NCBI RefSeq assembly: GCF_025215495.1
Contig: NZ_CP104302.1
Span: 744,001 to 808,000, forward strand
Source of the DNA: Mycolicibacterium brumae
GTDB taxonomy: Bacteria > Actinomycetota > Actinomycetes > Mycobacteriales > Mycobacteriaceae
Reading direction: 5' to 3'
Length of the DNA: 64,000 nucleotides
Shown piece by piece: positions 18,858 to 30,031 of this stretch; the first letter of the stretch is position 1; each line of letters opens with the position of its first letter. The notes beneath the pieces were generated by a model. That model did no database searches, was not told the DNA's origin, and was given only the letters and a program-made list of their open reading frames with translations. The position numbers and the translations under genes were made by a program.

Positions 18858-19895
18858 ATGACCGCACCGAGCAAGCTTTCGGGAGCGCCCGGGCCATACG
18901 TGGGCGCGGCGAGTCTGCGAAAGACCCGCAAGTATCCGGTGAGCGACGGCGCGCCCGTCGAAGTGGTGGAGGGCGGCCCCAGCCTCACCGCCCGGGCGGT
19001 GTCACTGGCCTGCCGCCTCACCGTGCGCCCCGCGCTGGCGCTGGGCAGCTTCGTGCCGCACCTGCCCTGGCCGTTCGGTGTCCTCGACCAACTCGGCAAG
19101 GCGCTGGTGCCGGAATCCGGGACGGTGCGGGCCACCATCGGATTGCCCAATGCCACAGCGCAATTGGTGCGCGCCCGGGGTGTGCTGCCGGCCGACGGCA
19201 ATCGGCGGATCGTGCTGTACATGCACGGCGGGGCCTTCCTGACCTGCGGGGTCAACTCGCACAGCAGGATCGTCGAGTCGATCTCCCAGTACGCCGACTC
19301 CCCGGTGCTCGTCGTCGACTACCGGCTGATTCCCCGGCATTCGGTGGGCGAGGCGGTCGACGACTGTCACGACGCCTACCGCTGGCTACGGCTGCGCGGC
19401 TACGACCCGGATCAGATTGTGCTGGCCGGGGATTCGGCCGGCGGCTACCTGGCGCTGACGCTGGCTCAGCGGTTGCGCGAACTGGGGGAGGAGCCGGCGG
19501 CGCTGGTCGGCATCTCGCCGCTGCTGCAACTGGCCAAGGAGCCCAAGCAGGCGCACCCCAATATCCACACCGACGCGATGTTCGGCCCGGGCGCCTTCAC
19601 CGCTTTGGTGGGGCTGGTGTCCCGGGCGGCGGGGCGCCGCGGCGAGGACGTCTACGAGCCGCTCGACCACATTCAGCCCGGGTTGCCGCGCACCCTGATC
19701 CACGTCTCCGGATCCGAGGTGCTGCTGCACGACGCCCGGCTGGCGGCCCGGCGGCTGGCCGCGGCCGGCGTGCCGACCGAGGTGCGGGTGTGGCGCGGCC
19801 AGATCCACGACTTCCAGATGGCGGCCCCGCTGATCCCGGAGGCCGACCGCTCGCTGCGCCAGATCGGCCAGTACATCCGCGAGGCGACCGAGTAG
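18858..19895 (+). CDS. lipU: HSL-family lipase/esterase LipU
   Basis: A 345-aa alpha/beta hydrolase of the hormone-sensitive-lipase family. The oxyanion motif YMHGGAF is at 121-127, the nucleophile motif GDSAGG at 191-196 (Ser193), a candidate acid is in the SGSEVLLHDA region and the catalytic His is in GQIHDFQM near the C-terminus. It should hydrolyse short or medium acyl esters. The gene order SGNH hydrolase-lipU-cbs matches Rv1075c-Rv1077. ATG 18858 is preceded by AGGGGAG with 9-nt spacing; the GTG at 18849 is too close to that site. The protein is somewhat longer at the N-terminus than the annotated M. tuberculosis LipU. Confidence 0.9.
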   Translation: MTAPSKLSGAPGPYVGAASLRKTRKYPVSDGAPVEVVEGGPSLTARAVSLACRLTVRPALALGSFVPHLPWPFGVLDQLGKALVPESGTVRATIGLPNATAQLVRARGVLPADGNRRIVLYMHGGAFLTCGVNSHSRIVESISQYADSPVLVVDYRLIPRHSVGEAVDDCHDAYRWLRLRGYDPDQIVLAGDSAGGYLALTLAQRLRELGEEPAALVGISPLLQLAKEPKQAHPNIHTDAMFGPGAFTALVGLVSRAAGRRGEDVYEPLDHIQPGLPRTLIHVSGSEVLLHDARLAARRLAAAGVPTEVRVWRGQIHDFQMAAPLIPEADRSLRQIGQYIREATE

Positions 19896-19951
19896 CCCCG
19901 CGTTCGCCGGACCGGCGCCCGGGATTTCCGTCGGCCTGACACGATGGACCC

Positions 19952-21346
19952 ATGCGCATCGCCGAACACATCACCGATCTCATCGGCAACACCCCTCTGG
20001 TCAAACTGACCTCCGTGGTCCCGCCGGGCGCCGCGACGGTGGTCGCCAAGGTCGAGTACCTCAACCCCGGCGGCAGCTCGAAGGACCGCATCGCGGTCAA
20101 GATGATCGACGCCGCCGAGGCCAGTGGTGAGCTCAAGCCCGGCGGCACCATCGTGGAGCCGACCTCCGGCAACACCGGCGTCGGGCTGGCGCTGGTCGCC
20201 CAGCGCCGCGGGTACAAGTGCGTGTTCGTCTGCCCGGACAAGGTCAGCGAGGACAAGCGCAACGTGCTGCGCGCCTACGGGGCGGACGTGGTGGTCTGCC
20301 CGACGGCCGTCGCGCCGGAGGACCCGGATTCCTACTACAGCGTCTCCGACCGGCTGGTCGCCGACATCCCGGGCGCCTGGAAGCCCAACCAGTACGCCAA
20401 CCTCAACGGCCCGGCCAGCCACTACGACACCACCGGTCCGGAGATCTGGGCCGACACCGACGGCCGGGTCACCCACTTCGTCGCAGGGGTGGGCACCGGC
20501 GGCACCATCACCGGCACCGGCCGCTACCTCAAGGACGTCTCCGAGGGCCGGGTGCAGGTCGTCGGCGCCGACCCGGAGGGGTCGGTGTACTCCGGCGGCA
20601 CCGGGCGGCCCTACCTGGTCGAGGGCGTCGGGGAGGACTTCTGGCCGGCGGCCTACGACCCGGCCATCCCGGACGAGATCATCGCGGTGTCCGACGCGGA
20701 TTCCTTCGATATGACCCGCCGGCTGGCTCGCGAGGAGGGCCTGCTGGTCGGCGGATCCTGCGGAATGGCGGTCGTCGCCGCCATCGACGTCGCCAAGAAG
20801 GCCGGCCCGGACGGGCTGGTCGTGGTGCTGCTGCCCGACGGTGGCCGCGGCTACCTGTCCAAGATCTTCAACGACGCCTGGATGTCCTCCTACGGGTTCC
20901 TGCGCAGTCGGCTCGACGGCAGCGTCGACGACGCGACCGCCGGTGACGTGCTGCGCCGCAAATCCGGCGAACTGCCCGATCTGGTGCACACCCACCCGTC
21001 GGAAACGGTGCGCGACGCCATCGAGATCATGCGCGAGTACGGGGTGTCGCAGATGCCCGTCGTCGGGGCCGAACCGCCGGTGATGGCCGGCGAGGTGGCC
21101 GGCAGCGTGTCCGAGCGCGAACTGCTGTCGGCGGTGTTCGAGGGCCGGGCATCGCTGGCCGACGCCGTCGCCCAGCACATGAGCCCGCCGCTTCCGATGA
21201 TCGGCTCCGGGGAGTCGATCGCCGCGGTCGCGGCGGCTTTCCACGACGAGGACGCCCTGATGGTGGTCGACGGTGGCAAACCCGTCGGCGTCATCACCCG
21301 ACACGACCTGCTCGGCTTCTGGTCGGAGGGCAGCAAACGGCGCTGA
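19952..21346 (+). CDS. cbs: Cystathionine beta-synthase
   Basis: A 464-aa PLP enzyme, the same length as Rv1077, that condenses serine with homocysteine to cystathionine. The PLP lysine is Lys44 in NPGGSSKDRIAVKM; EPTSGNTGVGLALV (about 69-82) and GVGTGGTITGTGRYL hold the cofactor phosphate. Residues from about 340 to the end are two CBS domains (THPSETVRDAIEIM and DALMVVDGGKPVGVITRHDLL), which bind adenosyl ligands in related enzymes. With metB 1.1 kb downstream it forms a transsulfuration locus, pra lying between them. The start fits the N-terminus of the family (MRIAEHITDLIGNTPLVKL). Confidence 0.95.
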   Translation: MRIAEHITDLIGNTPLVKLTSVVPPGAATVVAKVEYLNPGGSSKDRIAVKMIDAAEASGELKPGGTIVEPTSGNTGVGLALVAQRRGYKCVFVCPDKVSEDKRNVLRAYGADVVVCPTAVAPEDPDSYYSVSDRLVADIPGAWKPNQYANLNGPASHYDTTGPEIWADTDGRVTHFVAGVGTGGTITGTGRYLKDVSEGRVQVVGADPEGSVYSGGTGRPYLVEGVGEDFWPAAYDPAIPDEIIAVSDADSFDMTRRLAREEGLLVGGSCGMAVVAAIDVAKKAGPDGLVVVLLPDGGRGYLSKIFNDAWMSSYGFLRSRLDGSVDDATAGDVLRRKSGELPDLVHTHPSETVRDAIEIMREYGVSQMPVVGAEPPVMAGEVAGSVSERELLSAVFEGRASLADAVAQHMSPPLPMIGSGESIAAVAAAFHDEDALMVVDGGKPVGVITRHDLLGFWSEGSKRR

Positions 21347-21426
21347 GCCCGGGTTACGCTTTCCCGGCAGTGGCAGCGTCGCCATCACAGAAGTATTTCC
21401 ATCAACCGTCGACCGTCGGAGGCGTC

Positions 21427-22437
21427 ATGACCGATCAGCCAGGTGGCTACCCGCCGCCCCACCAGGGCGGCCAGCCCGGCAACTTCCCGCCGCCGCAGGG
21501 CCAGCCCGGCGGCTACCCGCCGCCCGGAGGCTACGAGCCCACCCCCGGCGCCTATGAACCGCAGCCCGGCGGCTACCCGCCGCCGCAGGGCGGTCAGGGC
21601 GGTTTCCCGCCGCCGCAGGGCGGTCAGGGTTTTCCGCCGCCGTACCCCGGCGGTCAGCCCGGCGCCTACCCGCCGCCCCCGTCGGCTTCCGGTGGCTGGG
21701 CGCCGCCGCCCCCCGGGTACGGCATGCCGCCGGCCTACAGCATCGGTGACGCGTTCAGCTGGGCGTGGAACAAGTTCAGCAAGAACGCCGGCGTGCTGAT
21801 CGTCCCGACGCTGCTCTACGCGCTGATCCTCGGCGCGCTCGGATTCCTGTTCTTCGCGGTGCCGGCGATGTCCATGGGCACCGCGGTGACCAGCTACAGC
21901 GACGAATACGACTACGGATACAGCTCGAGCGCGAGCTTCGAGCTTCCGGTCGGCGCGATGGTCATCATGTTCCTCGGCGTCATCGTGATGATGGTGGCGG
22001 TGGCGGCGATGATGTCGGCCTACCTCGGTGGCATCGTCGACATCGCCGACGGCAAACCGGTCACCGTCGGCACCTTCTTCAAACCCCGCAGCCTGGGCGC
22101 GGTCATCCTCGCGACCGTGCTGATCGGCATCGCCAGCATGATCGGCTCGCTGGTCATCATCGGTTCCGTCGTCGTGTCGATCTTCGCGCTGTACGCGACC
22201 ATCGCGGTGGTGGACCGCAACCTGTCCGGCGTGGACGGCATCAAGGCCAGCTTCGACGTGGTGAAGAACCGATTCGGCGATTCGCTGCTGACCTGGCTGG
22301 TGATCAACATCATCACCACCGTCGGCGCGTTCCTGTGCGGCGTCGGCCTGCTCGTCGCCGGCCCGGTGGCCGCGCTGATGCTGGTTTACGCCTGGCGCCG
22401 GCTGACCGGCGCGCAGGTCGCCCCGCTGACCCAGTAG
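21427..22437 (+). CDS. pra: Proline-rich antigen Pra, integral membrane protein
   Basis: A 336-aa protein. Residues 1-105 are a low-complexity Pro/Gly/Gln/Tyr domain with repeats such as GGYPPPQGG and GGQPGAYPPP. From about 110 on there are four or five membrane helices (VLIVPTLLYALILGAL, GAMVIMFLGVIVMMVAV, VILATVLIGIASMI, ITTVGAFLCGVGLLV). The family is Pra (Rv1078; the M. leprae homolog is a known 36-kDa antigen). The proline-rich head is longer than in M. tuberculosis. ATG 21427 has GGAGG 4 nt upstream. A paralog with a short head is encoded at 879-1688. It sits between cbs and metB, but no enzymatic link is known. Confidence 0.92.
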   Translation: MTDQPGGYPPPHQGGQPGNFPPPQGQPGGYPPPGGYEPTPGAYEPQPGGYPPPQGGQGGFPPPQGGQGFPPPYPGGQPGAYPPPPSASGGWAPPPPGYGMPPAYSIGDAFSWAWNKFSKNAGVLIVPTLLYALILGALGFLFFAVPAMSMGTAVTSYSDEYDYGYSSSASFELPVGAMVIMFLGVIVMMVAVAAMMSAYLGGIVDIADGKPVTVGTFFKPRSLGAVILATVLIGIASMIGSLVIIGSVVVSIFALYATIAVVDRNLSGVDGIKASFDVVKNRFGDSLLTWLVINIITTVGAFLCGVGLLVAGPVAALMLVYAWRRLTGAQVAPLTQ

Positions 22438-22475
22438 GGCGGCGGCGCCCGCCCCCGCGCCGATAGGCTCGGGGC

Positions 22476-23648
22476 ATGAGCGAGCAGCGCAGCACCGCAG
22501 ACAGTCACCGGTGGGCCGGCCTGGCCACCCGCGCGATCCACGCCGGGTACCGGCCGGATCCGGCCACCGGGGCGGTGAACGCGCCGATCTACGCCAGCTC
22601 CACCTTCGCCCAGGACGGCGTGGGCGGATTGCGCGGCGGATTCGAATACGCCCGCACCGGCAACCCGACCCGGTCCGCGTTGGAGGCCTCGCTGGCGGCG
22701 GTGGAAGACGGCGCCTACGCCCGCGCCTTCTCGTCCGGGATGGCGGCCACCGACACCGCGCTGCGGGCGATGCTGCGCCCCGGCGATCACCTGATCATCC
22801 CCGACGACGCCTACGGTGGCACCTTCCGGCTGATCGACAAGGTGTTCTCGCACTGGGGTGTTCGGCACACGCCCGTCGCGCTGGCGGACCTGGACGCCGT
22901 CGCGGCGGCGATCACCGACGACACCAAGCTGATCTGGGTGGAAACCCCGACCAACCCGCTGCTGTCCATCGCCGACATCGCGGGCATCGTCGAACTGGCC
23001 GCGCCGCGGCGGCTGAAGGTGCTGGTCGACAACACCTTTGCCTCGCCGGCACTGCAGAATCCGCTGGCGCTCGGCGCGGACGTGGTGCTGCACTCGACCA
23101 CGAAGTACATCGGTGGGCATTCCGATGTGGTCGGCGGCGCCCTGGTCACCAACGACGAAGAACTCGACGGGGCGTTCGCGTTCCTGCAGAACGGATCCGG
23201 CGCGGTGCCCGGACCGTTCGACGCCTACCTGACCATGCGCGGCCTCAAGACGCTGCCGCTGCGGATGGCCCGGCACAGCGACAACGCGTTCGCGGTGGCG
23301 GAGTTCCTGTCCCTGCACCCGGCGGTGTCCCAGGTGCTCTACCCGGGCCTGCCCACGCATCCGGGCCACGACGTCGCGGCCCGGCAGATGCGCGGTTTCG
23401 GCGGGATGGTGAGCGTGCGGATGCGCGGAGGCATCGAGGCCGCGCGTCAATTGTGCTCGCGCACCGAGATTTTCATTCTCGCCGAGTCCCTCGGCGGGGT
23501 GGAGTCGTTGATCGAGCACCCGGGCGCCATGACGCACGCGTCGACCGCCGGATCTCAGCTCGAGGTGCCCGAGGACCTGGTGCGACTGTCGGTCGGCATC
23601 GAGGACATCAGCGACTTGATCGCCGACCTCGAGCAAGCGCTGAGCTGA
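22476..23648 (+). CDS. metB: Cystathionine gamma-synthase
   Basis: A 390-aa PLP enzyme of the Cys/Met metabolism family (Rv1079). The PLP lysine is Lys210 in HSTTKYIGGHSDVVGG; EYARTGNPTR (57-66) and SSGMAATDTAL (86-96) bind the cofactor phosphate; the C-terminal SLGGVESLIEHPGAMTHAS is the family signature. It replaces the O-substituent of O-acyl-homoserine with cysteine to give cystathionine, although members can also act as gamma-lyases, so the in-cell direction is uncertain. A TAGGCT -10 (22464-22469) ends 6 nt before the ATG, suggesting a leaderless mRNA and a promoter separate from pra. Confidence 0.95.
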   Translation: MSEQRSTADSHRWAGLATRAIHAGYRPDPATGAVNAPIYASSTFAQDGVGGLRGGFEYARTGNPTRSALEASLAAVEDGAYARAFSSGMAATDTALRAMLRPGDHLIIPDDAYGGTFRLIDKVFSHWGVRHTPVALADLDAVAAAITDDTKLIWVETPTNPLLSIADIAGIVELAAPRRLKVLVDNTFASPALQNPLALGADVVLHSTTKYIGGHSDVVGGALVTNDEELDGAFAFLQNGSGAVPGPFDAYLTMRGLKTLPLRMARHSDNAFAVAEFLSLHPAVSQVLYPGLPTHPGHDVAARQMRGFGGMVSVRMRGGIEAARQLCSRTEIFILAESLGGVESLIEHPGAMTHASTAGSQLEVPEDLVRLSVGIEDISDLIADLEQALS

Positions 23649-23683
23649 GCTGTCTGAGGTCTCCGCCTGCGCCGAACGGGCAA

Positions 23684-24382
23684 CTACAGCGCGCCGCAGA
23701 CCGCGGCGGCGGTGACCGCCAAATTCATCTCCGGCACGCTCGGCTCTTCGCCGTTCAACACCCAGGTCGCCGAAGCGATCTCGGCGGCGCGCTCGTCGGC
23801 GATCAGCCAGACCCGCGGTTCCAGCGACAGCAGATCGTGCAGCCCGTCGACCGAATACAGTACCGCGATCAGCGCGGCCGTCGGCGGACGCACCGGCGCG
23901 CCGTCGACCAGCACGGTCAACAGTTCCTCGCGCAACGCCGCGGCCGTCCCGCGATCGCGCAGCAGCCAGGCCCGACGGTCCGAGCGTCGCAGCCGTCGGC
24001 CGCTGATCACCGCGGGCCCGGAGAACGACGGCCGCAACCGCAACTCGGCCACCCGGTCGGAGTCCCGCAAGCCGGCGATGACCCGCTCCTCGGTGTTGCG
24101 CGCCAGCCTGGTCACCGCGGCCGCCGGTGTCAGCGGCGTGCTGGACAGCAGTCGCAGCGCCGCGGCCAGCACCGCGTCCTCGGGGTCCGGGCCGGCCAGC
24201 ACCACCAGCGATCCGTCGGGGACCTCGTCGGCCTCGGTGGCCGGACGGATGCGGCAGGCCAGCGCCAGATCCAGCAGGGTGGCGGCGGCCAGCGCACGGC
24301 GGCGCTGAGCGGTCTCCAGCAGCGGCCGCGCTGTCGCATTGTCGAGCAACAACTGCATCAGCGCGTCGGCGATATCGGCCAT
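23684..24382 (-). CDS. GOLPH3/GPP34-family protein
   Basis: A 232-aa mostly helical protein with the GPP34 pattern: an N-terminal LDLALACRI helix, D/E-rich loop DEVPDGSLVV, and repeated basic helices (ISGRRLRRSDRRAWL; LREELLTVLVDG), ending ALIAVLYSVDGLHDLL. In eukaryotes GOLPH3 binds phosphatidylinositol 4-phosphate on Golgi membranes. The role of the many actinobacterial members is not established, and membrane peripheral binding is only inferred. No signal peptide or membrane helix is seen. The gene converges with metB (35-nt gap) and lies 58 nt upstream of greA on its strand, although greA probably has its own promoter only if read-through is weak. Confidence 0.8.
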   Translation of the reverse strand: MADIADALMQLLLDNATARPLLETAQRRRALAAATLLDLALACRIRPATEADEVPDGSLVVLAGPDPEDAVLAAALRLLSSTPLTPAAAVTRLARNTEERVIAGLRDSDRVAELRLRPSFSGPAVISGRRLRRSDRRAWLLRDRGTAAALREELLTVLVDGAPVRPPTAALIAVLYSVDGLHDLLSLEPRVWLIADERAAEIASATWVLNGEEPSVPEMNLAVTAAAVCGAL

Positions 24383-24440
24383 GGGCGTCAGGATGCCGCA
24401 ACCCGGCTGCGCCCGCAGATCAGCGGACGGCAGGGGTCGC

Positions 24441-24935
24441 TCAGGCGTGGTACGGCTCGGCGCTGACCAGCGTGACCTCGACGGTGCCGCCGCTGGGCAC
24501 CTGGTAGCGCCGGGTCTCGCCGACCTTCGCGTCGATCAGGGCGGAGCCCAGCGGGGACTGCGGCGAGTAGACCTCGAGCTTGCCGTCGTTGATGGCCTGC
24601 TCACGCGTGCCGATCAGGAACGTCTCGGTGTCCTTCTCGTCGCCGTCGTAGTAGACCCGGACCACCGAGCCGGGCAGCGCGATACCGGACTGCTTGGGCA
24701 CCTCGCCGACCTTGGCGTTGCTCAGCAACTCCTGCAGCTGGCGGATCCGGGCCTCCTGCTGACCCTGCTCCTCGCGGGCGGCGTGGTAGCCACCGTTCTC
24801 GCGCAGGTCGCCCTCTTCGCGCCGGTCGTTGATCTCGGCGGCGATGACGGGGCGGTTGGCGATGAGTTGGTCCAACTCGGCCTTGAGCCGATCGTAGGAC
24901 TCCTCGGTCAGCCAGGTCACCTGGGTGTCAGTCAT
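24441..24935 (-). CDS. greA: Transcription elongation factor GreA
   Basis: A 164-aa protein, the same length as Rv1080c. The N-terminal coiled-coil (about 10-75; [22 protein letters not shown], then [18 protein letters not shown]) carries the acidic tip residues in DLRENG that reach the RNA polymerase active site. The C-terminal FKBP-like domain shows [19 protein letters not shown]. GreA stimulates transcript cleavage by backtracked polymerase. ATG 24935 has a GAGGAGC ribosome binding site on the complement. The preceding 229-nt spacer to the DUF4307 gene is GC-poor for this genome and probably holds the greA promoter (TAACAT, complement of 25104-25109, is a candidate -10). Confidence 0.96.
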   Translation of the reverse strand: MTDTQVTWLTEESYDRLKAELDQLIANRPVIAAEINDRREEGDLRENGGYHAAREEQGQQEARIRQLQELLSNAKVGEVPKQSGIALPGSVVRVYYDGDEKDTETFLIGTREQAINDGKLEVYSPQSPLGSALIDAKVGETRRYQVPSGGTVEVTLVSAEPYHA

Positions 24936-25164
24936 CGTCGCGCTCCTCTTCGTTGATGTCGCGATGGCCGCGTTTTGGGCAGTGTTGTGTGCTTCGCTGC
25001 CGGGAGATGCGGGCGTCAGGCCTGCGTGCATTGCGTTTCGGGCCGCGGCCACAGCCCGCCAAATATGCAATACACGGCTCCCAGCAGGAACCGTGTGATC
25101 ACCATGTTACCACCGTCACGCCGCCCGCCATTTCCCAATCGGACACGCTGTCCCGTGGGAGGGA

Positions 25165-25596
25165 CTAGTCGGTCAGGTACGACGGGATGTCGTTGCCGCA
25201 GCCGTAGACGTCCCCGGCGACCGGCGGCTTGCTGGTTTTGACCAGCGCCTTCACCTGCACGGTGCTCTCCCGCGCGGGTCCCACCAGAATCTCGCGGCGG
25301 CCGGTCTCGCTGCCGTCCCGGGACCGGGCCCGCACGATGCAGACCGCCGGACGGTCCGGATCGGTTCGGGTCACGCTGATGGTTACCTCGGCGGTCTGGT
25401 CGTCGATCAGCCGGTAGGCGGCCAGGTCGCCGCGGACGTCGCTGACGCCCAGCTTCTGGTAGCCGATCACCGCGATCACCACGCCGAGCACGATGACCAG
25501 CGCCGTCAGGACGGCGGGCCACCTAATCGACGACGTCGATCCGCCCGCGCCGCGGCCGTACCGGTGAGCCGGTCGGGCTAGGGTGTCCTCGGCCAT
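25165..25596 (-). CDS. DUF4307-family membrane protein, Rv1081c-like
   Basis: A 143-aa protein with a short cytosolic head (about 1-25), one membrane helix (WPAVLTALVIVLGVVIAVIG) and an extracytoplasmic beta-rich domain (AAYRLIDDQTAEVTISV; CIVRARSRDGSETGRREI) containing two cysteines, one in VCIVRA and one in YGCGND, which may form a disulfide. This matches DUF4307 and Rv1081c in length and position between greA and mca. The function is unknown. It is divergent from mca; the 138-bp spacer contains no other gene. The start at 25596 is the first ATG and the only one giving the complete cytosolic head. Confidence 0.88.
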   Translation of the reverse strand: MAEDTLARPAHRYGRGAGGSTSSIRWPAVLTALVIVLGVVIAVIGYQKLGVSDVRGDLAAYRLIDDQTAEVTISVTRTDPDRPAVCIVRARSRDGSETGRREILVGPARESTVQVKALVKTSKPPVAGDVYGCGNDIPSYLTD

Positions 25597-25734
25597 GCGG
25601 TGGGTGCTCCTGCTGTTGGATGTGGTTCCAACCCGGCGTCGGCCTTTTGTCCCAGACCGCCGGGAATGGAAATATTGGAACCGCGGCGATGGTCTGCACT
25701 ATAGGCGCCCGGCGCGGAAGGGAGTGACAGCACG

Positions 25735-26598
25735 GTGAGTGAATTGCGGTTGATGGCCGTGCACGCGCACCCCGACGACGAGTCCAGCAAAGGGGCCGCG
25801 ACGACGGCCCGTTACGCGGCCGAGGGGCACCGGGTGCTGGTGGTGACGCTGACCGGTGGTGAGCGCGGCGACATCCTCAATCCCGCGATGGACCGCCCCG
25901 ACGTGCACGGCCGCATCGCCGAGGTGCGTCGCGAGGAGATGGCCCGCGCCGCGGCGATCCTGGGTGTCGAGCACACCTGGCTGGGCTTTGTGGATTCCGG
26001 GTTGCCGCAGGGCGATCCGCCGCCGCCGGTGCCGGAGGGCTCTTTTGCGGCGATCCCGATCGATGAGCCGCTGGCCCGGTTGGTGAAACTGATCCGCGAG
26101 TTCCGGCCGCACGTGATGACCACCTACGACGAGAACGGCGGCTACCCGCACCCCGACCACATCCGCTGCCACGAGGTCTCGGTGGCCGCGTTCGAGGCCG
26201 CCGCCGACCGGGACCGCTACACCGACGCCGGCGACCCGTGGGACGTCGCGAAGCTGTACTACAACCACGGTTTCCTGCGGAAGCGCATGCAGGTGTTGCA
26301 GGACGAGTTCGCCCGCAACGGCCGCACCGGCCCGTTCGCGAAGTGGCTGGAGGCCTGGGACCCGGCCCATGACCACCTGGAGTCCCGGGTCACCACGCGG
26401 ATCCAGTGCGCGGACTACTTCCCGCACCGCGACGACGCGCTGCGCGCGCACGCCACCCAGATCGACCCGACCGGGGAGTTCTTCACCGCCCCCCTGGAAT
26501 GGCAGACCCGGCTGTGGCCGACCGAGGAGTTCGAGTTGGCCCGGTCCCGGGTTCCGGTGAGCCTGCCCGAGAACGACCTTTTCGAAGGGGTGCGATGA
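25735..26598 (+). CDS. mca: Mycothiol S-conjugate amidase
   Basis: A 287-aa zinc amidase of the LmbE/MshB family. The metal site is AHPDDE (His12, Asp14, Asp15) plus a later His in [13 protein letters not shown]. Mca cleaves mycothiol S-conjugates of toxins or antibiotics, giving a mercapturic acid that is exported and GlcN-Ins for recycling. Mca and MshB are paralogs; the [14 protein letters not shown] context and the length (Rv1082 is 288 aa) support Mca. The GTG at 25735 follows a GAAGGGAG ribosome binding site. The stop overlaps the ATG of the next gene in ATGA, so the two are coupled. Presence of mycothiol metabolism supports the actinobacterial assignment. Confidence 0.94.
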   Translation: MSELRLMAVHAHPDDESSKGAATTARYAAEGHRVLVVTLTGGERGDILNPAMDRPDVHGRIAEVRREEMARAAAILGVEHTWLGFVDSGLPQGDPPPPVPEGSFAAIPIDEPLARLVKLIREFRPHVMTTYDENGGYPHPDHIRCHEVSVAAFEAAADRDRYTDAGDPWDVAKLYYNHGFLRKRMQVLQDEFARNGRTGPFAKWLEAWDPAHDHLESRVTTRIQCADYFPHRDDALRAHATQIDPTGEFFTAPLEWQTRLWPTEEFELARSRVPVSLPENDLFEGVR

Positions 26599-26948
26599 CC
26601 GAGTTTCTGACCGCGACGATGGTGCTGCTGGCCGAGGAGGACGTGCAGAACCGCGGCCCGGACTTCGGCAAGGCCAGCCCGATCGCGCTGCTGATCCTGG
26701 TGCTGCTGCTGATCGCGGTGCTGCTGCTGGGCCGTTCGATGGGCAAGCAATTGCGCAAGGTTCCGGAAAATTTCGACGACGTCCCGGCCGCCGACCCGAA
26801 GCTGCGCAAACGCGCGCGCAAGCTGCATCACGAGCGCGAGGTGGACGAGCTGCGCGACGTGGAGGCGACGGTCGAGGCCAAGTTCGAGCGCGCCGTCGAG
26901 GAAGCCGCCGGCGAGAAGCCCGCGGGGGACGCCAAACCGGGCGTCTGA
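26595..26948 (+). CDS. Small membrane protein coupled to mca, Rv1083-like
   Basis: A 117-aa protein. One strong membrane helix ([18 protein letters not shown], about 29-46) is followed by a charged, probably coiled-coil cytosolic tail ([36 protein letters not shown]). Its ATG overlaps the mca stop as ATGA, and gene order and topology match Rv1083. The function is unknown; the tight coupling suggests that it accompanies Mca, perhaps as a membrane partner, but nothing in the sequence proves that. The 38 nt to the convergent hydrolase gene contain GGCCGGCC-type repeats without a clear terminator. Confidence 0.82.
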   Translation: MTEFLTATMVLLAEEDVQNRGPDFGKASPIALLILVLLLIAVLLLGRSMGKQLRKVPENFDDVPAADPKLRKRARKLHHEREVDELRDVEATVEAKFERAVEEAAGEKPAGDAKPGV

Positions 26949-26986
26949 AACCGGGCCGGCCGGCCGGCGCCACGAGCCGGCTGAGG

Positions 26987-27985
26987 TCAGTTCAGGCGCC
27001 GGTCGAACCACCCGATGAGCGGTTCGGGGTGTTGCCCGAAGTAGTTGTAGCCGGAGAAGCGCTGGTCTGATCCCTCGATCCAGAACAGGTCCTTGTCGGT
27101 GGCGCCGAGGTTGTCGTAGATCTCCTCGATGGCCTCTGGGGGCATCAGCCAGTCCCGCCGCAGTTGGACGATCATGGTGGGGATCGTCACCGCGTGGGCG
27201 TAGGACGTCGGGGACATCTGGGCGAGCCGGAAGCCGGATAGTTCGAAGATGCGCTGATCGGTGCGTTCGGCCATCTTGTCGGGGTCCAATTTGAAGAAGC
27301 GCGCGGCGGCGCGCACCAGGGCCTCTCCCGCAGCGGGCTGGTGGAACAGCGCGGCCTTGATGTGGGCGAATTCCTCCGGCCACTTCGACAGCGCGATGAT
27401 GGTCGAGTTCGCGCCCATGCAGCGGCTGTAGAGCCCGGTGGTCATGGCGGCTAATTCGGGCCGGGACCGCGCGTACTGCACCGATCCCAGCACGTCGCGG
27501 CATTCCAGCAAGCCGATGCCGGCCAAGCCGCCGCTGCCGACGCCGCTTCGGCCATGGTTGCGCATGTCGTAGGTGAGGATGTTGTAGCCCGCGTCGTGCA
27601 GGTGTTTGAGCTCCGGCAGGAAATTCACCTCGAAACCGCCGAACAACGCGTTCCACGGCGCCAGGTGCCCGGGAAACCCGTAGCGATTGCACGGCATCGG
27701 ATGATTGACGATGAGCAGCTTGTCGGAATCGGCGGGGATGAACCACGCGTCGAGGGTGACGCCGTCCGCCGAGGGGAACCAGCACTCCTCGAACTCCAGC
27801 CCCACATCGTCGGGCGTGCGCAGCACCGGGGTGCGCGCGCCGGCGGTGAACAGCGTGGCGTACTGCTCGACCATCGGATGGGCCTTGTCGGCGACCACGT
27901 CCCTGACGGTTTTGGCCATTTGCCCCATCAAGCCCAGCTTGGTAGCGTCCTGCTCACCGGCCTGCGTCGTCGACGAGTTGCCCAT
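26987..27985 (-). CDS. Alpha/beta hydrolase with probable Cys nucleophile
   Basis: A 332-aa cytosolic alpha/beta hydrolase. After the start MGNSSTTQAG, the fold is marked by KLLIVNHPMPCNRYG, ILTYDMRNHGRSG and LYSRCMGANSTII. The elbow position is occupied by Cys189 (S-R-C-M-G), not Ser, as in dienelactone hydrolases. The late His is uncertain (QRFSGYNYFGQHPEP). The ATG at 27985 has a GAGGAGG ribosome binding site 6 nt upstream, so the longer frame is not used. The gene is divergent from the DUF255 gene with 35 nt between starts. I do not recognise an M. tuberculosis counterpart. Substrate unknown. Confidence 0.75.
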   Translation of the reverse strand: MGNSSTTQAGEQDATKLGLMGQMAKTVRDVVADKAHPMVEQYATLFTAGARTPVLRTPDDVGLEFEECWFPSADGVTLDAWFIPADSDKLLIVNHPMPCNRYGFPGHLAPWNALFGGFEVNFLPELKHLHDAGYNILTYDMRNHGRSGVGSGGLAGIGLLECRDVLGSVQYARSRPELAAMTTGLYSRCMGANSTIIALSKWPEEFAHIKAALFHQPAAGEALVRAAARFFKLDPDKMAERTDQRIFELSGFRLAQMSPTSYAHAVTIPTMIVQLRRDWLMPPEAIEEIYDNLGATDKDLFWIEGSDQRFSGYNYFGQHPEPLIGWFDRRLN

Positions 27986-28020
27986 CTGCCGCCTCCTCAA
28001 TTCACCTACGCTGGATCTCG

Positions 28021-30021
<2,001 letters not shown>

Positions 30022-30031
30022 CGTCGGCCGC

